Assembly: GCF_052324685.1 (NCBI RefSeq)
Contig: NC_135228.1
Location: 14,876,420-14,940,419 of the forward strand
Source: Brachyhypopomus gauderio
Lineage: Eukaryota > Chordata > Actinopteri > Gymnotiformes > Hypopomidae
DNA: 64,000 nucleotides
Direction of reading: 5' to 3'
Shown: piece after piece, positions 1 to 11,160 of the stretch
Position numbering within the stretch: the first letter of the stretch is position 1
Layout of the letters: the number at the start of each line of letters is the position of its first letter
Made by a program: the position numbers and the translations under genes
Notes under the pieces: generated by a model
Told to the model about the DNA's origin: nothing
What the model saw: only the letters and a program-made list of their open reading frames with translations
The model's database searches: none

Positions 1-1631
1 GCCCGTCTAGATCCTTTCCTCTTTTGTCCTGCATTGACCCCAACAATGCATGACTTCTTCCTGTCTCCACTGCACATCCATGGTGTATTTTGACAAATGA
101 CACACCATTAGCAACCTCTGATAGGGATCCATAACCAGTGTAATGCTCTAGTACTGTGAAGGCGAGTATAAAATAAAGGTTTGCCTGATCACATTTCCAC
201 TGAAATATGTTCAGACAGGCAGGTTCATGTACACATGGTGGCTGAGTATATGCTGTTTGCATACTGGTGATCCTGGACTGACCTTGGCACCCACAGTATT
301 GTTAAATATGCGCATTTATTAAAGGAAAATACCACAGTTTTTTCTCCAAAGCATATTTTCTGCATCTTGTGTAGTGTTTAACAAGATTGTTTTTGTCCTG
401 AAATACATCTAAAATTAATAAAATAAATGAGATGGTGCAGAACCTTCTCACAGGCTTCCACAGGGAATAAAACATCATCTAGTTTTGGGTCTTGTAAAAA
501 CACAAACGTGATAAATTATGTTCTTTGGTGATTAATTCCTTTGGTGTCCTGGTGTGAATTATGAATGAGTATTTTAAATATCCTGAACACTATTAACATG
601 GCACTGTTACCTGTTGGCCTCATAGCTAGTTTCCTGACTGAACCAGCTGTTGTTAGCATTGCTGCTACACCTGTGATTTTTGGCTTGTTCGTACACTGAA
701 GTTCACTCGCTGTGCTGCAGTGGAAGGCACATTTATTTGACACACAGATATGAATATGGAGCAGTACAACTGCCCAAGGCAGTTTAAATGACTGCACGGG
801 ATGTGTTCTATTTCTGGTCTTACCAGAAAAAGAAATAATAACCATGCATTCTGTTCTTGAGACATGTTAGATTTCTTTTTTTGTACTCAAATGGTAAAAT
901 CTTTACATTCATGCATCTTGACATAGAATAAAATCTTGACTTTCAACATTTCAACATCAGACCCATTTAAGCTATTCACCTACAGCAAATGTGGTGTGCT
1001 TGTGTAGAAGTTTGAACTTTTCACATGTGTTAACTCACAGTTCAATACTGATTCTTAGCTATATGAAAGGTGCAACATCTATATATCTTTCTGTTGCCTT
1101 TGCTCAGTTGATTTTCTCTCTCACTCTCTCTCTCTCTGTCTCTCTCACTGAAAAGCCTCACAGGATCAAATCTACTATATACCTCAATATCTCCTTTCAC
1201 CAACGGACTTTCACTGAATGTACTGTCAATAAAAGATGAATAAATAATAAAAAAAAAGAAAAAAGAAATTCCACGCTATCATCTCTATCTAAGGGTACAG
1301 AAAATGAATTATTGGATTATTGGATTTATGAAAAAATGCCTAAAAATCTATCCCTGATTTTAAATTAGACGAAACTCTAGTGCACTGTAAACCCGAACAG
1401 TATTGTTAACTTATACTCTTTATTGGTATAACACTCAAATCTTGTTATTTAGTTAACCCAGCATTAAGGTTTTGCGCTGTCTTAACTTTTTGTTATGTTT
1501 TAAGTTTAAATGAGTACATATTTTTGAGTAATGACTGTCACTAACATCTGTCACTTTCCAAAGTCACGCAGCGTCTGACGTCACCAACATGCCCGGTGTC
1601 CCGGATTTACTTTTTACAGTGGTCACAATGG
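1..1631. other. AT-rich non-coding DNA, probably exchanger intron
   Basis: No exon of the exchanger or of any other gene is recognisable. An imperfect (TC)n tract lies at about 1114-1148. The next exchanger exons would be expected further left. Confidence 0.6.
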
Positions 1632-1817
1632 CGGTGCGTCATGGCCTTGTGGTTAGTATACTGGTCTTGTGACCGGAGGGTCGTGGGTTCGATTCCCAGA
1701 CCTAAGGCCATGACTAAGGTGCCCCTGAGCAAGACCCTTAACCCTCAATTGCTCACTTGTATAAAAAAAAGAGATAAAATGTAAGTCGCTCTGGATAAGA
1801 GCCAAATGCCATAAAAA
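1632..1817 (+). mobile_element. tRNA-derived SINE (V-SINE-like)
   Basis: The 5' part resembles a tRNA with an A box (TGGTTAGTA) and a B box (GGGTTCGATTCCC). It continues into the core shared by many fish SINEs (CCATGACTAAGGTGCCCCTG) and ends with the common fish tail TGTAAGTCGCTCTGGATAAG. An A-rich stretch separates core and tail. No clear target-site duplication was found. It lies to the left of the last visible exchanger exon, so probably in an intron. Confidence 0.8.
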
Positions 1818-2145
1818 TGGTTATGTTGGGGGAAATTATATAATTATTACCAAAAGTATTGTAGTATATAGTACTTAAAAATTTTTTTTTTAGATTTTCC
1901 TAAACTTATATATTTTATTTAAAGTTTAATTTTTTTTAAGTAAACTGTACTTAAAAATTATATTACATGAACTTAAAATTTCTTAGGTAATCGGTTACAA
2001 CAAAACGTTTGAGTTTAGTGAACTTGTTGGGTTTTACAGTGTGGTTTTATTCATGGTTAGCATGACGGGTGGCGCTGGGACGCTATCACGGGCCCAGTTA
2101 CGCAGCCTGCTCCCTCCAGGCTGAACATGAGCTTTAGAAACTTAC
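1818..2145. other. AT-rich intronic sequence
   Basis: Poly-T rich, with no coding signal. It begins at the donor of exchanger exon 2 and runs left to the SINE. Confidence 0.6.
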
Positions 2146-4997
2146 ATGGTCTCGTCGTTGAGGAACTCCAGCTTGCCGGCCACCTCCTCGTAGTCCTCTC
2201 CGGCCTTGGCAGTGCCCTCCGAGGTGTGGTACGGTACTGCCACCTTCCCACGTGCCCCAGACGTCCGGTGCACCTTCACCTGCATCACGCCCACGCTTTC
2301 GCTCACGCGCGTGGAAGCACTCTCGAACGTGAAGATGCCGGCATGGTCGTCATCGTAGATGGTCACCGTGGCAGAGTGGGCGTTGCCCAGTGCGGCTTTG
2401 GGCTGGGCGGAGCCTAAAAGGCTACTGCCAGGGGAAACGGTGCTGGGGTCGAGGATGGAGACCTCAGCTCGGTGGACGACACGTGGGTTGCTCAGGTGCA
2501 CGTAGAAGTGCTCGTCCTCCTCGAAGATGTCATCATCGATCACGCCAACCGTCAGCTCCTTTATGGTCTCGCCCGGCTTGAAGACAAGCGTGCCCTCAGC
2601 GAACTCGTAATCGGAGCCGGCGTTAGCCGTGCCGTCCTCGGTGCGGTAGTCCACCTGCGGGGAGGACATGCGTGGGTTTGTGTGAAGCTGCAGATATGGG
2701 GCTGATGAGATCTGAGCCTGCGGATCAACAGCACTAAGAGACTTCAAAGCCCCGTCAGAACCAGTAAAACTGACTGGGCCAGTTTTTGATTCTGCAAAGG
2801 AAGCTTCAAACAAGTTTACCACCACCACCACCACCACCACCACCAGGGAGTCACGGATGCTTTAGCTTTCCGCCAAAACAAAGTGAAACATTTTGTGGTA
2901 TATCTGTCTTTAGCAACCTCTCTCCAGCCTGTCACAGCATACTGTGGACCAAAAACATAGAAGGCTCTTTTGTTTGCCAAATGTACGCCAAATGTCATAT
3001 GTCAAATGTCAATAGCCCCCAATAACCGAATCTGTTGTTCACACAGCTAGTGTAATTATTACAAAATGTTACAACTTTTTGTTTGTTTTCCTCCTTAGAA
3101 GTAATTCATGACAATTACAGATACTAATAATGCAAAAACCTAACACCTTAATTTTAGCTATCTTTACCATTACACCGGCTTAGGTTTGTAAATGGAGAAA
3201 TTGCTCTCAAATTTCCTGACTGGGGATTTAAAGTATAGGGAAAAAAACATCTGTTTAAAGAGGCTTTGTTTAAAAAGATGTCATAAAGTGCCACTGCAGA
3301 GAACAACCCAAATAAAATCTTTATATTTAATTACCACAATTCAAATTTTGGTGACATTGTCAAAAACATTTAAACTGCTTTCCCACAGTCCTTTCAATAC
3401 TTAAAGTGCTTAAATGTTAAATCATTAAGAGACAAATGAATGAAGTACTGCAATAAAATAATCTATTATCTAATATTATGTTATAATATTATAATAATTT
3501 ATCTTCATACATTTTCATTAAAATGGAATAATCATGCAGTTGTCAGAGCTGGTTCTTACCAACGGGTTGCTTCTTTGAATTTCAGACCTATTATTATTAT
3601 CTATTATTATTGTAATGGCCATAAAGTGACATTGACACAGCAACTGCAATAATGTTTGCATTAATATTAATACCCACCTTCACTGTGCAGCCGCCATCTC
3701 CACCGTGCCTGGCCACGGACAATTTGAGCGAGCCGCAGTTCTCAAAGCACTGGTAGTGTGAGGGCTCGAACTCCAGGTAGATGGTGTGAGGATCTTCTTC
3801 TTGTGCATTGGACTCGTGGCAGCTCACCACTTTCCTAGCTTGGTCCGCAGCATGCTTCTTCAAGATGTTCCCCGCCCCGATCATCATGCGCGTGGCCTGG
3901 ATGCGGTAGAAAGCTCTGCTCTTCTGCTGCTGCACCAGGACCTGGTAGTTGGCCATCTCGATCAGCTGCTCCATGTCCTTATCCGGATGCCTCTGCTTCA
4001 GCTCCTTCAGCGTGCGGGCCATCTCCCTCCTTGCCTCTTCCTCTTCTCCTCCTCCTCCTGCTCCTCCACCTCCTCCTTCCTCCACACCTGCGAGCATACC
4101 GTCCAGCACCTCCTTGTGGTGGGAGTTGGCACCCTGCCCGTCCATCTCCATGTCCATTTTGGTGAACATGCCGTCGCCCTCTGTTTCAATGATTATGCCC
4201 CGGTTCTTGTCAGCGCGGTAGCGCTTGTGGACATACTTGTAGAAGAGCAGGCGGCGGTCGGCGATCCAGGCCTGGAGCACGCAGATAGGAAAGAACAGGA
4301 AGGTCAGCACGGCCTCCCAGACCTCCACCACGCCGGGGGAAAAAACGGAGAGGATCAGATAAAGCCAGATGTAGGCGAACAAGCTCCATGCCGCCGTGAC
4401 GAAGAAGACCCTGAGGTGTTTGGTCTTTCGCACCTCTCCATCTGGTACCACGTATACGCAGATAGCGATGATGATGAACATGTTGAAGGCAGCGCTGCCC
4501 ACGATGGTGCTGGGGCCAAGGTGACCGGCCTCGAACTTGTGACCGCACACCTCGATCACAGACAGAAGAATCTCTGGAGCTGAAGAACCCAGGGCCATGA
4601 GAGTCAGGTTGGAGACCGTCTCATTCCAGATGCGCACCGTGGCTGTGGTGGTTTCTCCGTTGGGTTTCTTGATGGTGATCTCCTTTTCCTGGGAGGTGAT
4701 CACCTCGATGGATGACATGAAGCGGTCTGCGATGATGGACATGCCCAGGAACATGTAGACGAGGGCGACGAAATAAACAATGGCACGGGCCACTTTATCG
4801 CCCACTGAGGGGTTCTGTGGGTTCCACACGGGTAGCACCACACCTTCAGAGCAGCTGTCCTCACCTGAACAGTTCCCAGGGCTGCTGTGGGCCGCATCGG
4901 GGCTAGCCTGGGAGAACTGGGCAAGAGCCAGGAGGAAGAGGAGGGTGACGCTGAAGCAGAGGGTGAAGGAGTGGAATTTAAGCTGGAGGCGAACCAT
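2146..4997 (-). CDS. Na+/Ca2+ exchanger (SLC8A/NCX family), first two coding exons; gene runs off the left edge
   Basis: Plasma-membrane antiporter that swaps 3 Na+ for 1 Ca2+. Coding exons (minus): 4997-3678 (440 codons, donor GTGGGT) and 2654-2146 (169 codons plus 2 nt, donor GTAAGT). The splice is phase 0 and joins TVK to VDYRTEDG. The start at 4997 is an ATG followed by a hydrophobic signal peptide (about residues 1-31) and an N-glycosylation site, N42-C-S. The alpha-1 repeat is visible (ALGSSAPE about 135-142; GPSTIVGSAAFN 161-172), then the XIP-like basic segment (RRLLFYKY 248-255) and the cytoplasmic loop. CBD1 begins near residue 401. Exon 2 carries the acidic DDDIFEEDE and DDDHAGIF calcium-site motifs and the start of CBD2, ending at NDETM. 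The alternative exons and C-terminal membrane half are absent. The loop (EEARREMA, QQQKSRAFYRIQATR) is closest to SLC8A1, so a fish slc8a1 or slc8a4 paralogue is likely; I cannot choose. Coding frame is intact. Confidence 0.95.
2655..3677 (-). other. intron inside the exchanger loop, with an (ACC)n tract
   Basis: The intron separates the two coding exons. It has a GTGGGT donor beside 3678 and a CCCCGCAG acceptor beside 2654. A pure (ACC)n run at about 2818-2846 is on the plus strand. The rest is AT-rich with no reading frame of note. Confidence 0.85.
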
Positions 4998-5057
4998 GGT
5001 GCAGCTGTATTGACGACTGATTCAACGAAGACCAGAGCTCTGCTCTTAAAGACACCT
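4998..5057 (-). other. 5'UTR part of the first coding exon of the exchanger
   Basis: Read on the minus strand, a pyrimidine-rich stretch ends in TTTTCAG just above position 5057 and is followed by 60 nt leading to the ATG at 4997. This looks like a 3' splice site, so the transcript probably has at least one further non-coding exon to the right. Sequence-based inference only. Confidence 0.5.
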
Positions 5058-6905
5058 CTGAAAAGTACAAGAACAGAAAACAACAAACTTGAACTTCAAG
5101 GACATGTAGTAGCTGTGCAACGGAGCATAGCTGGCACAACGGCTATCTTCTTCTGTTCTTTTCTTTTGCCGAAGGCACAAATTAAATTTGTAAAGTCATT
5201 CAGCACATTCAGATCAGGAGCTTCATTTCTGATTTGTTATTTCTGAGTAATCAAACCACCTGAGGGTATTTCTGAGGTTCGTCTGAGGAGAGGAGAGTCG
5301 CTGTGGTTACAAGAAGAGTTCACTGCAGCAGTACAGGGCAGGCACATGCATCACGGCACCCCGTGTAGGTACAGACTGGGCGCTTAGGGGATGATTGATT
5401 TTGACAGAATACACACATGGAGAGGCAGTTCATTGCATTTTACAAGCTACACACACACATTCTGTTAGCGCTGGACTAATTTGTGAATCAATTATTTGTG
5501 AAAGTGTAAATTATGTGAAAATGTACATATATTATCTTAAAATGTACATAAATGTGAGAATGTACGGTATATCAATAATCTTCTGGTAAGATTATTTTGA
5601 GTTCCATGGAGCATTGCTTTCTCCCAAACTGCAGATGATAAATTGGTTACTGGTACAAATTCTAAGGGACTGCTGGTTCTGCTAGCATCAGTATTTACAG
5701 TTTTAATTTGTTGGGTTTGTGCAAATGTGTAAACCTAAATGGAAATTAGATCTCTTAAGACATACCAAAAAAAAAAATCCAAAATGTAATGATGTAAAAG
5801 TAGCAGTTTAATAAATGTGTGCAGGTCTGATACATTTCTCAGTTTCATAATCTGATTACATAAGATTAATTACAATCCATCATCCATATACTGTCTATGT
5901 AATAATACGTGATTCCATGATGTAAAGGTTATCAATATTACACTGATATTCAAATCCCGAGCTATCCGAGCTTCCCATTTGGCATGTTATCTTATAATGT
6001 AACTTATTTAAACGACAACCAAGTAACATTTTTCCTTTTCTCTTTCCTGTCCGATCCCAGGATGACAGTGAGAGTGCAGGCATGACTATGACACCCATTC
6101 TTGTGGCTGAAAGCTGCTCCAGGCATGTGAGGCTGTTCAAGCCACCACGGTCTGTAGGAACATGAGGGCACGCTGTACTTCACATGTGGTCAGCATCAGC
6201 CCTCTGTCTGCTGGGGAATCAGCCAGACACATGCTGTCCCACCAGCCATGTCAACATGGCGTATCTGGGGATCCACCCCGGCTGTGGGACGCACGTCTGC
6301 ATTACAGGCTGTGGTGTTTTGTGCCACTGACCTCTCTAAAAGGTGAAATATCTGAAAGATGAGTAAACCGGTGGGATGTAGGAAAACCTGTCACCAGTGA
6401 AAGAGTTGTGTAAGTCAGCATGCTCCACCATTATTTTCATCCTCAATTTCCAATGTCTTCATGTCAGTCTTCATATCCCACTCACTGGTATTTGGCCGTG
6501 GCCTGAAACAGTGGCCATTACTGGAACGGCTCTGCTGTGTCTTATGCTTGCTTGAAGAATGTTGGGTCAGACATGTTTATATAAGAGCCTGAGTCATGCA
6601 TGAGTGACCAACACATTTATTTTTCTCTCTCTATCTCTCTCTCACAAACAAACACACACACGAGCAGTATCTCTGGGCCTCTGGGCTCCTATGCCACGCT
6701 CCTCTGCCCCTCCAAACTGTTGCTCAGTGACCCATGACCCTTCCCCGGTCCTGCCCAGTCAGCCCTACCTCACGTCTGCTTGGACCCAGAGTGAGGCGGG
6801 TAAACTCCCTCCGTCCCCTCCGTCCCCTCCACCACTCTTAGCACTCCGTCCAGTGTTCAGCTGGCTGCGTGCTGAATGCGTGTGTGATGTACCATGTCAT
6901 GCACC
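5058..6905. other. non-coding flank of the exchanger
   Basis: No supported exon. Short low-complexity runs only, for example CT/CA-rich at about 6620-6665. Open frames here are short and lack recognisable protein features. Confidence 0.5.
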
Positions 6906-6916
6906 ATGTTCGCTGG

Positions 6917-6951
<35 letters not shown>
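6917..6951. repeat. (TC)n microsatellite
   Basis: Uninterrupted TC dinucleotides, about 17 units. The adjoining frames read as S/L repeats and are not genes. Confidence 0.9.
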
Positions 6952-6956
<5 letters not shown>

Positions 6957-7005
6957 ATAATTGCTAGACTGCTCCTCGCCATCCTGCTGTGGCCAAGCCC
7001 ATATT

Positions 7006-7090
7006 CTGGTGGGACGCACTGGTGGGACACACTGGTGGGACGCACTGGTGGGACACACTGGCAGGAGACACTGGTGGGACACACTGGTGG
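7006..7090. repeat. 13-bp minisatellite
   Basis: About six tandem copies of a TGGTGGGACRCAC unit, with alternating GC/AC variants and one copy changed to GGCAGGAGACAC. This gives short W/G/T-rich open frames in all phases, which are not genes. Confidence 0.85.
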
Positions 7091-7794
7091 CCTACAGATG
7101 GAACTCTCTTAACACCATGGAGAATGTCTTCTCTCTTCACAACAGCAGGTCCTGGAGGCAGCGTAATCCTTGGGAGAATGTTTATGGCGTGGCGGGCTGC
7201 TTTAATTGGCGGAGATGGAGAGGACAGGTCTCAGCGGTAAGGCCAGCTCTGGACCCAGAGACAAAGAGTACTCTCAGGACCCGGCGCTGTGTGAGGCAGC
7301 CCGAGATGGGCCTCACAGAGCCCAATCAGAACAACTGCTTCCAGCCTAAGACAGTACACTGCAGGACGTTCTCACATCGCAATGAGAAATTACTTGTTTT
7401 TTGTTGATGATACAGTCCAATTAGTGATGGAGGGACATCTATTTTGGTGCTTTAAAATCCTTATTTGGGACTTAACCTTAGAGGAATGGATTAGCAGAAT
7501 TATTCAGGACAATATAACACCAACTCCCAATGCACACATATAAACCTAATGTGCACATACATTCACACATACTTATTCCATACGGTGAAATACACTAGCT
7601 CTGCAGTGTTGTTTTCCCAACTTTCCATTCAGCACAAATACTCCTCAATATATCAGTGTTAATTCTGTACCAACACTACACCAACACACCTAGCCAGATG
7701 TGTGTGTGTTTCTGTCCTTGACCTATTAGCACTGCTTTCTGGTCACACCCCTCTGAACAAAAAAGTGTCTGTTTGTTTCAAATTAAGTTGGATG

Positions 7795-8100
7795 GTTACA
7801 TGAGTGGTTGCTTAAATGATTATCTGGTAAAATGAGTGGTTGGTTAAAGGATTATCTGGTTAAATGAGTGGTTGCTTAAATGATTATCTGGTAAAATGAG
7901 TGGTTGGTTAAAGGATTATCTGGTTAAATGAGTGGTTGCTTAAATGATTATCTGGTAAAATTAGTGGTTGGTTAAATGATTATCTGGTTAAATGAGTGGT
8001 TGGTTAAAGGATTATCTGGTAAAATGAGTGGTTGGTTAAAGGATTATCTGGTTAAAGGAGTGGTTGGTTAAAGGGTTATCTGGTTAAAGGAGTGGTTGGT
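7795..8100. repeat. 32-bp minisatellite with 64-bp higher-order pattern
   Basis: About nine to ten tandem copies of a unit like GAGTGGTTGGTTAAAGGATT followed by ATCTGGTTAAAT. Early copies alternate between two versions (GCTTAAATGATT with GTAAAA, and GGTTAAAGGATT with GTTAAA), which gives a 64-bp period. There are no spacers, so it is not a CRISPR array. Confidence 0.9.
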
Positions 8101-8208
8101 TGGGAGACTAAAAGGTTTTGTTAAAGTGCATGCAAAATTGTGACTTCCAAAAAGAATTTGTGTTTTTATCTTTTATTACCTTACAAGGCTTGTTACATTA
8201 ATACATGG

Positions 8209-8209
<1 letters not shown>

Positions 8210-8245
<36 letters not shown>

Positions 8246-8346
8246 CACACACACACAAAACACGCGTAATGAGTTCACATCATTAAATTAGTCCACACTC
8301 TGTGCATGCACATAGTCACATTCCCTCCCGCTCTCGTTCTCTCTCG

Positions 8347-8397
<51 letters not shown>
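8210..8397. repeat. two (CA)n microsatellites
   Basis: (CA)n at 8210-8257, with one CG interruption, and a second pure (CA)n at about 8350-8397, separated by unique sequence. Frames through them are low-complexity artefacts. Confidence 0.9.
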
Positions 8398-9870
8398 GGG
8401 ATCGAGGGGCTCCTTTTAAATTCCTTAGAGTCAGAAAAAAGTTCGGGTAACAATAATCTAGGAAAAACGTCGAAGTCTTTCTCAGACGCCCTCAGAGCAA
8501 GGTTTCACATTTCACATTGTGGTGTCATATTAGGCTGTGGGCCAATGGGGGCTCCCTGGAGGGAGACAGGCACGTCAAGTGCTCCCGGGGTGGAGACAGG
8601 CTCCCAGACTGCTGTCTACCTCTGCGCACTTATTTTGCTTCAGTGTGACGTCTGATGTCCGTGGTTTAAAATGTAGGTTTGTGTGTGTGGGTTCAGCCCA
8701 GTGGTTCTGCTGCCTTCACCTAGTTTCCCACAGTCAGCAGAACTTTGTTGTTCTGCCTTCGTGGCTGTTTGTTTGTGTGGCTTCATTTGTTTGCTGCTGC
8801 TAATGAAGTGTTGACTGTCACCGTGTGGTGTTTCACTACCTTCTTTACACCAATATTCTAATGCAAAGATTGATCTGGGTTGTTTGTCAGTTTTACACTA
8901 TTTCCAAGTATCTCTACATCAGATTAAATACTGAATTAAATATTAAATACTGAACATACAGATTACAGCTTTACTTAATACCTTACCAATGTGACTTAAG
9001 TTCTCCCTGACCTTGAAAGTGTTTAATTTTGAATTTCACATACTACTTAAAGATCTGAATTAGAACTTTGTGTTTGTATGTGTGTGTGAGTAAGAGATGA
9101 GTTGATCACCCATACATTATATTTACTTACATGAACATGTCTATGCCAGGATTCCTCTGTTTGAGCTCAATAGAATAAAATAATCTCTTAATCTGGGTGA
9201 AGAGGAGGCAGGAACAGAGGGAGTGAAACAGAGAGTGAGAGAACAGGATGGAGGAGAAGAGGAGACAGGTGATGAGGAATTACAGGAAGATACACAAGGA
9301 GTCAGTTACAGGAAAATAATGGGTGAGAAGGTGAAATAACGCAATAGAGAGATGTGGATAAAACCACACAGAGCACATACGTGCAGAAGAGGGGACAGGC
9401 ATTATTCTTAAGGGGTTTCTGTGTACTGTATGACAACTGAAAAACAAAAGGCCTGGTTGATACAAGTAGTGGCTCAAACCGTGGCACAAATCAGAATTTT
9501 TAAAGTACACTCTGGCCAATCCTCCCATGTACGCACTACATATGCACCATTCTGACCAACCACAAGGCCCCTCACAGTGGGAATCTGGTGCTGGTGCAGG
9601 GGGAGGCCAGACATGCAGCTGTATCAGCAGGACTCCAGGAACAGGGCTGTACACTGCTGCTTCCTCCCAGAAGCCATGCTTACCCCATTTGCCCTCTTTT
9701 TTGCTTCTCAGGCCTTGTTGCCCTTTCACCCTAACCACCCCCCCCAATCCCCCCCCCCCATCACCACGTGACGTGGCCCCCCATCCTTCCCCACAAGTCT
9801 CTTTCGGCAGATAGAAACACGCAATAAAGAAAAGGTCACGCATCTTTGCCGAGACACTCATCACAGTAAA
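8398..9870. other. non-coding, nothing recognised
   Basis: AT-rich, with GA-rich sequence near 9200-9300 and C-runs at 9738-9762. A 194-codon minus-strand frame (9280-9864) has no domain features and crosses a C/G-run. Confidence 0.5.
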
Positions 9871-10110
9871 CGGGACGTCTTCTGTCCTGCGGTGAAATCG
9901 GGCGACTCGGGGTGAGCGGCGCGGCGTGCGGCTGCATCTCGGTCGGAGGGTCGCGCGAGGACAATTTCAAGGCGGGCTGATGCAGTCAATATTTACGCTG
10001 TCTCCCTCCCTCCTTTCGTTTTATTGAATATTTGAGCGCCGTCGGTTTTTGAGCGCCGTTCCTTCCATCCTAATTGAGCAGGAGTTGAAGAGTGCAGCCA
10101 GGAGGGCAGG
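9871..10110. promoter_or_regulatory. CpG-containing patch, possible regulatory element
   Basis: A local cluster of CpG dinucleotides (CGGCGCGGCGTGCGG, TCGCGCG) stands out from the AT-rich surroundings. GAGCGCCGT occurs twice, near 10033 and 10052. This could be an alternative exchanger promoter or an enhancer. No splice-site pair ties it to a gene. Confidence 0.3.
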
Positions 10111-11160
10111 GTTAAAGAGAAATTAAATGGCATTTCATTCTTCCCGGGCTGAGTCACTGAAGCCAACTGAACAATCAGTCAGTGTACGCGGCCTCCAGCC
10201 TCACACCGGAAGAGCAGCCCTGACATTAGAGATTTAGCACAGTTTCTTCTAACAAGAACGAAAGCTGGAATTAGCTCTATATAAGAGATGCTTAAACGGC
10301 ATCAACAAATGTGGGTAAAATGTAAGCCTGATCTTGGCTTTTACTGGCCTTTAGAAGCAGATATGGAGAATAAGGGTGTGAGAATAAGGGTTAGTCGAGC
10401 CCCGGTAGGTCATAATGGGAGTGCCCAGATAAAGAGGTGCAGGCCACTGTTCATATGCTGCCTCCACTGGAATACTAAACAGAGCTCAGTCAATAACCAC
10501 CTGTGCAGACATAAAAATAATAATCCATTAGTGTCAGCACAGGTCAGCAGTGGAGTTACAACTGGGAAACAGAGGAAGGCAATAAACGCACACACAGAGA
10601 CACACCCTCACACTCTCACAACCCTCAAACGCACTTCGCCCAGCGGCGCGGAGCTAAGTTTCGGCAATTAGCCGATGAACTGAGACAATCAGCGGGTTGC
10701 CCAGCCATTTAAGAAGGGGACAGATGCCTGTCTTTCACCATTATCGCCTGCGTCCCCCTGTCAGAGACAGGAACAGCGTAGACCTTCCTCATTCTGTCAT
10801 CTGTATTTCCCAGCTGCCGGTATTGACTCTCAGATGGCCCCTCCTAAACACCTCGCTGTAATTGCGGTGGAACGAAGCCAAGCTTTCCTAACAGCATTTT
10901 AATGTGGCCAGCGTCGTATGTCATCATTAGAGGAGCATTCCTTCGTCGAGCTGGGAGTGGGTAATGGGGACCCGTGTGCCCTACAAACTGGAAACAGTGC
11001 ACACGAAAAACAGAGCTGGGGATCCAACAGAAATGGAATAATCGGAATCGGAATAAGCTGACAGATGATTTCAGGAAAAAGCAATAACTCTTAAGAGCGC
11101 CCCAAACGGCGTCAACGACGTGCATCACCACAGGCAGCTGTTTTCAAACTCAGACTCGAT
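10111..11160. other. repeat-free sequence of balanced composition; possible conserved non-coding element
   Basis: From about 10,630 to 11,130 there are no simple repeats, and E-box-like CAGCTG and CAGATG lie near 10813 and 10831. No coding potential is seen. That it is conserved is a guess from its texture. Confidence 0.25.

Noticed and set aside
1632-1705. tRNA gene on the plus strand
   Set aside because: A and B boxes are present, but the acceptor and anticodon stems do not pair properly and it runs into a SINE body and tail.
3786-4583. 265-codon plus-strand open frame
   Set aside because: Antisense to the exchanger's first coding exon, with no protein features of its own.
7795-8100. CRISPR-like direct repeats
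   Set aside because: The copies are directly tandem with no unique spacers, and the genome is vertebrate. It is a minisatellite.
9280-9864. 194-codon minus-strand open frame
   Set aside because: Crosses C-run low-complexity sequence and shows no domain, signal or splice support.
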